Assembly (NCBI RefSeq): GCF_014196625.1
Contig: NZ_JACIDZ010000015.1
Location: 62,001-126,000 of the forward strand
Reading direction: 5' to 3'
Length of the DNA stretch: 64,000 nt
DNA from: Martelella radicis
GTDB lineage: Bacteria; Pseudomonadota; Alphaproteobacteria; Rhizobiales; Rhizobiaceae
In this document: piece after piece, positions 52,947-61,700 of the stretch
How the letters are laid out: the number at the start of each line of letters is the position of its first letter
How positions within the stretch are numbered: position 1 is the stretch's first letter
Notes under the pieces: generated by a model
Told to the model about the DNA's origin: nothing
What the model saw: the letters and a program-made list of their open reading frames with translations, nothing else
The model's database searches: none
Position numbers and translations under genes: made by a program

Positions 52947-53856
52947 TCAATACCAGGCCCAAGTCCGGCTTCTCATGCGCCTTATTCCCATCGTGGCGCG
53001 CGAAACCTGTTTTGCGCTCAAGGGCGGAACGGCGATCAATCTTTTTGTGCGCAACCTGCCGCGCCTCTCCGTGGATATCGATCTGATGTATCTGCCCGTG
53101 AATGACAGGCCGGAGGCGCTGGCGGACATCGACGCGGCAATGAAGCGTATCAGGGGGGCAGCTCTGGCGGAACTGCCCGGCGCGCGTGTCACCGAAAACG
53201 TTCATGATGGCGCGATCCTGCGCCTTCTCGTAATGGCCGAGGGAACGCAGGTGAAGATCGAAGTCTCGCCCGTGTTGCGCGGCGTGGTTCATGAGCCTGC
53301 CACAATCCCCGTCACCGAGGCCGTGGAAGAGGCCTTCGGCTTTGCCGAAACCAGCGTCGTTTCCTTCGAAGACCTGTTTGCGGGCAAGCTGGTTGCAGCG
53401 CTGGACCGTCAGCACCCGCGCGACCTTTTCGACGTGCGCGGTCTGCTTGCCCATGAAGGGCTGAGCGACGACCTCCGCGAAGCATTCATCGTCTATCTGC
53501 TCAGCCACAACCGCCCTATGGGCGAGGTGCTTTCAGGCCGCGTCAAAGACCTTGCGAATGAATACCGCAACGGCTTCGAGGGCATGACCGAGGAGGCTGT
53601 TGCCATCGAGGAACTGATCGAAACGCAGCATGAAATGATCGAGATGCTGATCGGCGGGATGCCGGATCATCACTGTGAATTTCTCATCGGCTTCGAGCGC
53701 GGCGAGCCGGATTGGTCCTTGTTGCAAATCAGCCATGTAGCCGACCTTCCGGCGATCCGCTGGCGGCAGCGCAATCTGGACAAGCTCAAACCGGAGCAAC
53801 GATCTGCCCTAGTCGAATTGCTGCAATCTTCTCTTGAACGCGACAATAAAAGCTAA
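52933..53856 (+). CDS. abiEii: AbiEii-type nucleotidyltransferase toxin
   Basis: This 307-aa protein has the DNA-polymerase-beta-like NTase core: FALKGGTAINLF (GGTA, residues 31-34) and LSVDIDLMYLP with the two metal-binding Asp at about 48 and 50. A third-strand acidic motif QVKIEVSPVL (about 110) and the conserved SFEDLFAGKLVAALDRQHPRD (about 150) follow. AbiEii-like toxins transfer nucleotides to targets, including tRNA for related MenT toxins, and arrest growth on phage infection. It is coupled to abiEi. Confidence 0.9.
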   Translation: MPFRDQYQAQVRLLMRLIPIVARETCFALKGGTAINLFVRNLPRLSVDIDLMYLPVNDRPEALADIDAAMKRIRGAALAELPGARVTENVHDGAILRLLVMAEGTQVKIEVSPVLRGVVHEPATIPVTEAVEEAFGFAETSVVSFEDLFAGKLVAALDRQHPRDLFDVRGLLAHEGLSDDLREAFIVYLLSHNRPMGEVLSGRVKDLANEYRNGFEGMTEEAVAIEELIETQHEMIEMLIGGMPDHHCEFLIGFERGEPDWSLLQISHVADLPAIRWRQRNLDKLKPEQRSALVELLQSSLERDNKS

Positions 53857-53878
53857 GGCTCCAAGTTTTTTTTCAATT

Positions 53879-54514
53879 TTACGGATCTCGTTCTCCAAAA
53901 GATCCCGCAAAAAAACTTTCAGAGGAGTAATAAATTCCGCCAGCTCTAAATATATAATCACGAAATACACGCTGTCCCTCGCTCGCAGATCTTTGAAAGA
54001 CATCAATATTTTCTGAAATTAATAGGAGAAGGGCTTCCGCTTCCGCCGAGGAATTCGATAGTATTAGAAATACGTCACTATATGACTCCGGTACACGATC
54101 AATGCCGGAAAAGAGCAAAGCAGAAGTCATCTCTTTATACCTAGGTAAAGTGGTGATATCTGAAGTAAATTCATAGCTCGCCAAAGCCGTGTAATTTTCT
54201 CTAGCTTGAGAAAAATCCGCAGCCGCGTGCTCAAGAAGAGGCAATAGACCTGAATATACTCCCATAATCATAAGCCTTTTAATCAGTTCTGACCCGCATA
54301 GAGCTTTAGAAAATTGCGCCGACGCTTCCTGATATTGTTTCATGACTTCAGAGCACTCTATAGAATCGGCAGGTAAATCTAGAGTTCCACTTGGAAGAAT
54401 GTCATCAAACCTACATTCAACAACATCATCTTGCGCGAGAGCATCTGATGAAGAATTAAGATACCCTGCAGATGACAATAAAATCATCATTGTAAAGAAG
54501 GCTGCAATACGCAT
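53879..54514 (-). CDS. Exported protein of unknown function
   Basis: This 211-aa protein has a signal peptide (residues 1-28, cleavage after ALA). The mature part is acidic and helical, with three cysteines (VECRF, SIECSEVM, ALCGSEL). The composition is AT-richer than abiE and the mobilization genes. Its start overlaps the end of the next upstream gene by 28 nt, so the two are coupled. It converges on abiEii. No family is recognized. Confidence 0.65.
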   Translation of the reverse strand: MRIAAFFTMMILLSSAGYLNSSSDALAQDDVVECRFDDILPSGTLDLPADSIECSEVMKQYQEASAQFSKALCGSELIKRLMIMGVYSGLLPLLEHAAADFSQARENYTALASYEFTSDITTLPRYKEMTSALLFSGIDRVPESYSDVFLILSNSSAEAEALLLLISENIDVFQRSASEGQRVFRDYIFRAGGIYYSSESFFAGSFGERDP

Positions 54515-55128
54515 TTTTCATAGTCTCCCCTTAACGGTCCGTTTAGTGACTGTATGCGCTCCATGACGCGATCCCTGAGTAGGCAGTGCCCATCCAGAAA
54601 GCGCTTCCTCCGGGAGCATATAACTGACCATTCGTCTTTGAGATCATATATAATTGCTAGTTGATGAAGATATTGAACGTCAGATAGGTATATATCTGAA
54701 ATATTTAATATGTTTATCTGACTTTCCTTGTTAATATATTCCCAATCATCACAATTTGCCAGCACCTCTAAATCAGATAAATTGTCTTTTATAGCATTTG
54801 AAATTTTATTTGATTGAACTTTATCTTCAAGAATAAAATTTGCCTTTATTTCATTTTGAGTTTCATTAAATTGAGCTTGCATAATAATCATCGTTTTATT
54901 TGATGTATATGCTTGCAAAGCAGAAATTATAAATAAAAGAGCGGTAAAAAATATACCTGCGACAGATGTTAACTCTATTATATTAAATCTTTTTTCAGAA
55001 ATAGATGATTGGATATTACTATCGTTGTTTTCCGACGAGGCGTTATTATATTGATCAAATTCGCTACCGTCACCGTCAGGTGGGTCGGATGTTTGACTAG
55101 CTGGCGCTGGATTGTCGCGATCTGCCAT
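54487..55128 (-). CDS. Single-pass membrane protein of unknown function
   Basis: This 213-aa protein has an acidic, low-complexity N-terminus (residues 1-48, rich in Asn, Asp and Ser), one membrane helix (about 56-76; VAGIFFTALLFIISALQAY), a coiled-coil stretch (about 80-120), and a C-terminal region with CDDWEYINKESQINILNISD and a CSRRKRF basic patch. The start MADRDNP is preferred to an ATG 8 codons earlier. It is AT-rich and forms, with its two neighbours, an envelope-located gene trio of unknown purpose. Confidence 0.65.
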   Translation of the reverse strand: MADRDNPAPASQTSDPPDGDGSEFDQYNNASSENNDSNIQSSISEKRFNIIELTSVAGIFFTALLFIISALQAYTSNKTMIIMQAQFNETQNEIKANFILEDKVQSNKISNAIKDNLSDLEVLANCDDWEYINKESQINILNISDIYLSDVQYLHQLAIIYDLKDEWSVICSRRKRFLDGHCLLRDRVMERIQSLNGPLRGDYEKCVLQPSLQ

Positions 55129-55202
55129 TTCAAGCTTCCAATTAGTGTCCAATCAAAAAATATCATGAAATCGGCTGATCGAGTATGCATAATTGATTCT
55201 AG

Positions 55203-55463
55203 TTATGGTCGAATATCTTTGACTGAGTGAGTTCTGCTGTCACGATTCATTATCTCTGCACCTAACAAGCCAATTGCAGATGACATTCCTAGAGCGCCGA
55301 AGCCTATTACTGATTTGATTGAAATTTCAAATAGATTATTTGATTGTGTAACCGCCGAAAAGCATAACCCCAAAGATCCAGTTGACATCCCGATGGGGGC
55401 CACAACAAAGCATGAATGCATAAATATTGACCTCAGGATTCGATTTTCTTTTTTAAATTTCAA
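55203..55463 (-). CDS. Small two-helix membrane protein
   Basis: This 86-aa protein has two hydrophobic segments (about residues 16-37, SCFVVAPIGMSTGSLGLCF, and 48-68, SVIGFGALGMSSAIGLLG) separated by a short polar loop. The N-terminus is basic. It lies 74 nt upstream of the single-pass membrane protein gene on the same strand and shares its AT-rich composition. Unknown family. Confidence 0.55.
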   Translation of the reverse strand: MKFKKENRILRSIFMHSCFVVAPIGMSTGSLGLCFSAVTQSNNLFEISIKSVIGFGALGMSSAIGLLGAEIMNRDSRTHSVKDIRP

Positions 55464-55604
55464 TATAAATTCTACAATCCTCCTAAATAATATTTTTTAT
55501 ACATAGATTATTATTTGATAAGTTTCAATTAAATATCGTATAGAATTTATATTTAGAGACCTATTGCGGTTTTACTTATCGCTTTGTGCGCTGTATCGTG
55601 TTTC

Positions 55605-55784
55605 CTATGGCGACGGATCGCGCGAGCGCAGTTCAGCCTGAATATTTTTCAGTGATGCTAGCGCTTCGCGGTGCTGAAGGCTTGCCGGAGCGGTTTTGGC
55701 CAAAGTGTTGAATATTTGGTGCAACAGGCCGCGCAACTCATCAATGCGTAGGCCAGCCAGTTCTGAACGGGTGACAAGGGTCAT
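55605..55784 (-). CDS. Small helical protein downstream of the relaxase gene
   Basis: This 59-aa soluble protein (MTLVTRSELAGLRIDELRGL at the start) is predicted to be a helical hairpin. An ideal AGGAGG site lies 7 nt upstream of the ATG at 55784. It follows the relaxase gene by 181 nt on the same strand. Similar small genes accompany mob genes on plasmids, but the role is unknown. The gap before it holds several short hairpins and could include an origin of transfer. Confidence 0.6.
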   Translation of the reverse strand: MTLVTRSELAGLRIDELRGLLHQIFNTLAKTAPASLQHREALASLKNIQAELRSRDPSP

Positions 55785-55965
55785 TCTTTCCTCCTGAATA
55801 TTCAAGGAGGCCCCGACCATCAGGGCCTTTCGGCCCGTCCGCACACCATTCCGGCCATGAAGGCCTGATGGAGCTGTGGCTGACGCTGATCAGGTCAGGA
55901 GGAAAGAGACTGGCACTCCCGGAAACGGTTTGGGCTGGCGTAACGCATCATGTTGCGCGCAACGT

Positions 55966-57291
55966 CTACCGATCAAAACTCGGCCCATCGCGTGACCGGC
56001 TGCGCCGAGGCATATTCGCGTTGGCTCGCTGTTCCTCGATATAGGCTTTGCTGCGCTCGTCGGCATTGGCGGAGAAGTGCGGGCTGAGCTGCCTGATATC
56101 CGTACGCAGCTCTCTGACGGCTTCGATATGCGGCGCGCGGGCAGTCTTCGCCTGTTCCCGTTGACGCTGAGCCTCAGCAGTCCGAATCCTGGCCTGCTCG
56201 TCTGCCTGTTTGCGATCCCGCTCTTGTGCCTGTTCGGCTTCCTGCCGGTTCTGTGTTTCTGTTTGCTGACGGCGGCCCGTCAGGCGATCCCAGAGCCCAA
56301 ACAGACCATGACGGATGCGCGCTTGACGTGCTTCCTCTTCCAGTCTTTGCCGTTCGTCCTGCTGTCGGCGCAGCCGTTCGGCTTCTTTGGCCTGTTCGGC
56401 CTTCAGCCGCTCACGCTCGACAAGGGCCTGCTGACGCTTTTGCTCCAACTCCCTGCGCTGTTCCGCTTCGAGTTCCTTCAACCGATCCGTGACCTGCTGT
56501 GCGGCCTTGGTATGGGCTTCCTCGACAGACGGCAAGTCTTTGGCATCGCCAAGACGGGCGCGGACATCTTTCGCCTTCACACCGACATAACGGGAGACGG
56601 CATAAGCTTCTCCCTGATAATCGACGGCGATATGGCCGCGCCGTCCTTTGGCAAGGAAATAGCCGTGCTCTTCCAGAGCATGGGCGAAGGCCGTGGTGGA
56701 ATCCGAGGTGGCCCAGCTATCCTGAAACGCTTCCTTCACCGCGCGCGGGTCTTTTTCGGCCCGTTTGCATTGCTGCCATTGTTCCAGCGTAAAATTACGC
56801 GGATTGCGATCATGGGAATGGATCAGACCGGGCGGCATTTGCAGGTCATGCTGGATATGCAGTTCGCGTGAGACCTCCCGCAGTTTCTCATGGCTGAAGG
56901 AAAGTTGTTTGGCCGTCATGGTCTCGGCATCAATCCGGCACCAGACAGCATGAGCGTGACGGCGAAGTTCGCCGTCCGTTCCGCGCTTTTCGTGAAACAC
57001 AATGGCGCGGGGCTGTCCCTCCAAACCGAGACGCTTTTCCACCTGATCCGCCGCATCGATAAAATCCTCCGGCGCGAGTTCGGCGGAGGACGGTGGATTG
57101 ATGCTGAGCGAGAATAAATGCTGTTTGCATTTGGTGGCCCGGCTAATCGCGTAAGATTCCTGAAACGCGCCCTGAAGGTCATCGGCGATAAAGCCGCGCA
57201 GTTCATGGACATCGACGCGCTCGTTTTCCGGTTTCGCCAGATGCACGGCTAAATCCCGCGCGCCGCCGCGCTGATTGCCGTGAAGAATCAT
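55966..57291 (-). CDS. Relaxase/mobilization nuclease
   Basis: This 441-aa protein has an N-terminal relaxase domain (residues 1-200) with a histidine cluster, FHEKRG (His100) and RRHAHAVW (His112, His114), fitting the metal-binding triad of MobA/VirD2-type relaxases. A candidate catalytic Tyr is Y47. The second half (about 265-430) is a long charged coiled coil rich in Gln, Glu and Arg. It would nick the element at its origin of transfer and lead the strand to the coupling protein. It overlaps mobC by 4 nt. Confidence 0.88.
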   Translation of the reverse strand: MILHGNQRGGARDLAVHLAKPENERVDVHELRGFIADDLQGAFQESYAISRATKCKQHLFSLSINPPSSAELAPEDFIDAADQVEKRLGLEGQPRAIVFHEKRGTDGELRRHAHAVWCRIDAETMTAKQLSFSHEKLREVSRELHIQHDLQMPPGLIHSHDRNPRNFTLEQWQQCKRAEKDPRAVKEAFQDSWATSDSTTAFAHALEEHGYFLAKGRRGHIAVDYQGEAYAVSRYVGVKAKDVRARLGDAKDLPSVEEAHTKAAQQVTDRLKELEAEQRRELEQKRQQALVERERLKAEQAKEAERLRRQQDERQRLEEEARQARIRHGLFGLWDRLTGRRQQTETQNRQEAEQAQERDRKQADEQARIRTAEAQRQREQAKTARAPHIEAVRELRTDIRQLSPHFSANADERSKAYIEEQRANANMPRRSRSRDGPSFDR

Positions 57292-57731
57292 GAGACCGCG
57301 CCGCTTCTGAGGCCAAGGGCCAGGATCAGGGTTGTGCGGATCGTGGCGATATCGGCGCAGGCCTGCCGCAACTCCGCTTTGATCTCCTCATCCAGCAAAA
57401 GCTTGCGGGTTTCGGCACAGGACAGGACCTCACGCAGCAGTGGCGAAATCTCCGAGCGGCCCAGCAGGGCCAGAAGTAGAGCCAGCTCTTTTTGATCAGC
57501 GGTAGCTTGTTTCCGGCGTGGCCTGCGCTTGGCCTTATGTCCGCGCAGCACATAGTCCCGGACATAGGTGCTGAGTGGCTTGTCTCCTGCATGAGCAGCC
57601 AGCAAATGCCGCTCGTCATCGCTGAGGCGGATGGAGACCGGCGGCGTTCTCTTGCGCCGATCCGGTTTGCGGGTACGGGAAGCCCTGCGGAAATCACGCT
57701 CGGGCTTGCGAGATGCAACGGAACCGCTCAT
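57288..57731 (-). CDS. mobC: Relaxosome accessory protein MobC
   Basis: This 147-aa protein has an N-terminal basic region and a ribbon-helix-helix-like MobC core (VSIRLSDDERHLLAAHAGD, STYVRDYVLRG, about residues 32-68), then a helical C-terminus. MobC proteins bind the origin of transfer and help the relaxase. The start overlaps the stop of the 45-codon ORF before it (ATGA), and its own stop overlaps the relaxase start, giving a tightly coupled unit. Confidence 0.85.
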   Translation of the reverse strand: MSGSVASRKPERDFRRASRTRKPDRRKRTPPVSIRLSDDERHLLAAHAGDKPLSTYVRDYVLRGHKAKRRPRRKQATADQKELALLLALLGRSEISPLLREVLSCAETRKLLLDEEIKAELRQACADIATIRTTLILALGLRSGAVS

Positions 57732-57865
57732 GGCTGCGGCTCCTCGAACTCAATCTCAATATGCTGAAGTTGCTTGTTCCAATCTGCAAGCGTATCGAAA
57801 AGGGCACTCAGATCATCGAATTCTTGCGCCAACGCGTTCGAAGTTTCTCCTCCGAGGTGCGCCAT
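57728..57865 (-). CDS. 45-codon ORF: probable native C-terminus of the recombinase
   Basis: The frame begins MAHLGGETSNALAQEFDDLS and ends EIEFEEPQP, with the stop overlapping the mobC start. The ATG lies in the 10-nt repeat shared with the tRNA end. The matching ATG in the left copy is codon 511 of the recombinase, in the same frame. In the excised circle this ORF would therefore be the last 45 codons of the recombinase. In the integrated state it may be translated alone: an AAAGGA site supplied by the chromosomal flank lies 6 nt upstream. Confidence 0.6.
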   Translation of the reverse strand: MAHLGGETSNALAQEFDDLSALFDTLADWNKQLQHIEIEFEEPQP

Positions 57866-57868
57866 TTC
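57859..57868 (+). repeat. attR core candidate
   Basis: GCGCCATTTC is identical to the 10 bases at 32,982-32,991 and in the same orientation; CCGAG precedes both. The T-rich TTTTCCTTTCT that follows would be the original 3' flank of the tRNA gene. Confidence 0.6.
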
Positions 57869-58634
57869 TTTTCCTTTCTATTATGCCGTTTAGGACAATT
57901 GTCGGTCCAACTGCAAGCTCGGATTTCGCGATCGCGTTTCGGCGCATTTCCCGGTGCCGGCCAGACTTTGTTCGTTGGAGATGTCCTGCGCGCACCGCAG
58001 CGTGTGGCCCTGGTCGCCAACGGAGGCCTTCCGGGAGGCGGGGGCTTCGAACGACGTTTCCGCATGCGCCGTCCGTCGTCACGGCTCTCCGGTATCCTTG
58101 ATTCGCAAAGGCATCGGCTCTCAGCATTTCCGCGACATTGGAGCCGGGTATGAGGTTGTGGTCGGGAAACTGCTCGACGATTTCCTCGCCGGGAACCTCC
58201 GGGAGGACGCCCGGCAGCCTCGCTCGGGCGGCTGGAGCCTGCGCCAGGCGCTCTTGGAAGGCCACCAGATCGCGCGACGCGACGCGTGCAGGGAACACCT
58301 CGACAGGAAGCGAAGGCCGCCAGCGGCAGCGAGAGGCCTTGTTCAGGGCCGTTCATGTATTCGCGCTGGGTCAGCCCCGCCGTTCGGGGCGTTCGGGGGC
58401 ATTCCGGATGGCACGTGAGCCTGAGTTCCCGATGAGTTCTCAGGTCCGGTCTTCGCGGTCAAGTTGGTCTCGTCGCTGGCGGACGGAACGTGGTGATGTG
58501 GTTGCCGACATGTCCGGGCGGGCAGAAGGATGGGGCGGTGCCAACCGCGACCTGGATGTCAGCCTTGGCTGAGCGCGACCGCTTGATCGTGCAGGCGCGA
58601 AGCCCGGCTCCAGCAGAGGTCCGGACAAGAAAAA
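57869..58634. other. Degenerate GC-rich flank without a convincing gene
   Basis: Several frames of 100-180 codons are open on both strands, but all are Arg/Pro/Gly/Ser-rich with no recognizable domain, which is typical of shadow frames in GC-rich DNA. One minus-strand stretch (about 58,090-58,300; SRDLVAFQERLAQAPAARAR, then EEIVEQFPDHNLIPGSNVAE) looks more protein-like. It lacks a proper start and merges into low-complexity sequence. It may be a remnant of a disrupted gene. I see no RNA gene. Confidence 0.4.
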
Positions 58635-58661
58635 GCCGGCAGCGCATGACGCGCTGCCGGC
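58635..58661 (-). terminator. Rho-independent terminator of the autotransporter gene
   Basis: GCCGGCAGCGC (58,635-58,645) pairs perfectly with GCGCTGCCGGC (58,651-58,661) over a 5-nt loop. On the minus strand the stem is followed by TTTTTCTTG, as expected for a transcript coming from the autotransporter gene. A weaker T-run is also present on the other side. Confidence 0.8.
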
Positions 58662-58744
58662 CCGATTTTCGTTTCCGGGCCCGGGAGCCCGTCTCCCGGA
58701 AACGCGGAATTGCCCTATCTGTTTATATTGACGCAATTTCGCGG

Positions 58745-58768
58745 CCGTCAGGTGTTACCGCCTGACGG
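58745..58768. repeat. Hairpin just after the autotransporter stop
   Basis: CCGTCAGG (58,745-58,752) and CCTGACGG (58,761-58,768) form an 8-bp perfect stem with an 8-nt loop 10 nt past the stop codon. It may protect the mRNA 3' end or assist termination. Confidence 0.5.
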
Positions 58769-58777
58769 CGAATTGCT

Positions 58778-61700
58778 CTAGAACTGCACGCGCATCGACA
58801 GGGAGACCTGTGCGCCCGATACGTCGTCGCCGACGGGGAAGTCTGCCCGTAGCTGGCTGCTGAGCTGGCGCATGTTGCCCATGGCAGGCGCTAGGTAGTT
58901 GAAGCCCAGGCTGACTTCGCCGTAGCTGTCGACGGTCGAAGTGGTGATCGGCGTCCTGATGCCCGCAGAGGAAACATAGTTCGCTGTCGGGTCGTCGGCG
59001 AAGTTGTTGTAGTAGGTTCCCGACAGGAAGGGCTGAATGGTGCCCTTGTTTTCGTCGAGCACGAAGGATGCAGAAGCGGCCAGGCCCACCGAACCGACAA
59101 GGGTGTCCATGTCATCGAACGTGATCCTTGCCGGCGTGCCGCTGGCGGCCAGGAGGTCGTCCTTGAAGCTGCTGTTCGAATAGGACAGCCCGATCGAAGG
59201 CAGCAGCGAGAAGCGGTCCATGTCGAAACTGTAGCCCAGATAACCGGAGGCCGTGTACTGGTCGACGTCGAAGCCGGGCTGGTCGAAGACCGTTGTCGAA
59301 AGCCCGGGCGCCATGCGCATCTGGTTGATGTCGTAGGACGTCCGGCCATAGGTGGTGCGCAACTCGGCAATGAACGGACCCGCGAAATAGGATGCATAGG
59401 CGCCGAAATAGCGCTGGTCGAAGTCGTTCAGTCCACTGTAGCCGATGCCGCCGGCAGTCTCGTTGCTGCTGACCGAACCGGAGCTCAAACCGCCGAGAAG
59501 GCCGAAATTGACCTGACCGCCGGTCTGGCCGAGATCGAAGCAGCCATAGTCGATGCCGAGCTCGACGCCGCCGAAAGTCGTGTTCGCGTTCGTCTTGGCG
59601 CTGGGGGAGCCAGCAGAAGAGGCCGTCGAGGCCGTCTTGAGCGTGCCGCCATTCATCCGCGTATAGCTTCCGGCACTGCAGCCCTTCTGCGCTGCGTCGA
59701 CTTCCGTGACATAGCTGTCGTCGAACCGGTTCGTGGTGATCCCGGTGAAGGCCTGGGTGGCATAGATGCCGCCGAGCGTGCTTCCGATCGAGATCGTGTC
59801 CAGAGCGGTCGACAGGAACACCGCATTGGAGCTTTCGCGGACGCTGTTGACGATCAGCGGGTTTGCAGTGTTGCCAAGGCCATAGACGTTGCCGACTTTG
59901 GCGGAATAGGTGCCGTCGATCGAAATCAGCGTGCGCTCGTCCGGCGTATCGAGGTTTTCGAGGCCATAGAGCGCCAGATCGAAGGCGTCGCCGGTGAAAT
60001 CGCCGGTAACGTCAATCCGATCGGTCGTCGTATCCGCGTAGGTTCCAAGAGCGATCCGGCCGCCGCGGGTTATGTTGCCGTCCACGGTCAGCGTCGTTGC
60101 GGAAGCTCCCGCGGACTTGAGCGTGTTCGTATCGGTATTGAAGTTCGAGGCGTTGAGCGTGCCGTTATTCTCGATATCGATGCCCGCGATCGTGTATCCG
60201 CCCCAGGCCGTGAAGGTACCCTGGTTGTCCAGCGTGCCGTTGCCGGAGAGGTCTCCGGTCAGAACGAAGCTGTCGTCCAGCGCATTGGTGTTGGTGATCA
60301 TGCCGTTGATCACGCCGCGTATGCCCGCTACGCCCGAATTGACCAGGCCGCCGTTCAGCGTGCCGGTGGAGGTGAACACGCCGTTATTGGTCGTCAGACC
60401 GTCAATCACGCCGCTATTGTTCAGCAATCCGGCGAGTGCGATATCGGTTGCGCCGCCGATCCGGCCCGTATTCTCCGCAGAACCGCCATTGATGGCGACA
60501 TCACCGCTGACCGTGCCTGCATTGCGGAAGAAACCGGCATTGCTGGTCACGGAGGCAAGCGTTCCGCCCGTCTGGTTCTCCGCGTTCGCGCTGTTGGTGA
60601 GCGCACCGGCCACACCGCCATTCTGGTTGATGAAGCCAAAGCCGCTGCCGCCGGCAGACGAACTGTTGGCGACGTCGGAAAGCGTTCCGCTGTTGGTGAC
60701 GACGCCATCATTGGAGATCGTCGTCAGGCCGCCGACCGTGCCGGTGTTGCTGGCCGTCCCGCCCGTCACGTCGAGCGCTCCGGTGACATTGCCGTCATTG
60801 GTAAAGCCGCCGGCCGACGTCATGACCGAGGCAAGCGTTCCGCCCGTCTGGTTGATGGCGTTTCCGCTATTGGTCAGCGTTCCGGCCATGCCGCCGCTCT
60901 GGTTGATGAAGCCGAAGCCGCCGCCGCCGGCAGACGAGCCGTTGGTGACGTTGGCGAGCATGCCGCTGTTGGTGACGACGCCGTCATTGGAGATCGTCGT
61001 CAGGCCGCCGACCGTGCCAGTATTGTCCGCAAGTCCGCCGGTCACATCGAGCGTTCCGGTAACGCTGCCCGCATTGGCGAACGATCCGGCGGTGTTCAGC
61101 ACGGAGGCGAGGGTGCCGCCTGCCTGGTTGGTTGCGCCGCCGCTATTGGTCAGAGCGCCCGCGACGCCTCCGGCCTCGTTGATGAAACCGGTCCCGCCGC
61201 CGCCGGCAGAGGAGCTGTTGGTGACGTCTGCGAGCGTGCCGCTGTTGGTCACGACGCCATCATTGGAAATCGTCGTCAGACCGCCGACCGTGCCGTCATT
61301 CAGTACGCCATTGCCGTTGTTGTTGACAAAACCGCCATTGACGATGAGGGCGCCATCGATGCTGCCACTGTTGTTGAAGGAACCGGCCTCGTTGGTAACG
61401 GTACCGATCGATCCTCCGATCAGATTGGTTGCCGAGCCGTGGTTGACGAGGCTTTCGGTGCGGCCGAAGCTGCCATTGGTGAAGCCTTCGGAATTGACCG
61501 CGCCGGTCGAGTAATTCACCACCGCGCCGAAATTCGCGCCCGAGATCAGGCCATTGGTCACATCGCCATCATAGATCGTGGTAAGTCCGACGACATCGCC
61601 ACCCGCTTCGTTGGCGACGAAGCCGCCGGTCACGTCGAGCGTGCTCTGAAGCGTGCCGGTATTGGTAAGCAGGCCGCCGGATACCAGCGCGGGGCCAGCA

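Larger units (their letters stand above)
32982..57868. mobile_element. Integrative mobilizable element in tRNA-Arg (about 24.9 kb)
   Basis: The segment is bounded by a 10-nt direct repeat, one copy at the tRNA 3' end. A large serine recombinase lies at the left end, MobC and relaxase at the right end, and a VirD4/TraG-like coupling protein inside. No mating-pair-formation genes are present, so it is mobilizable and not self-conjugative. The cargo includes a Gabija-like pair, AbiE toxin-antitoxin, ArdC antirestriction protein, a resolvase, and several AT-rich unknowns. Base composition is patchy, unlike the uniform backbone on both sides. The right boundary is inferred. Confidence 0.75.

Noticed and set aside
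55785-55965. Origin of transfer
   Set aside because: Short hairpins are present between the relaxase and the 59-codon gene, but no nick-site sequence could be recognized, so it was not listed as a feature.
57813-58356. Two overlapping frames of 161 and 182 codons on the minus strand
   Set aside because: Both run across the right element boundary and into the mob leader, are Arg/Pro-rich, and show no domain. The well-supported frame there is the 45-codon ORF coupled to mobC.
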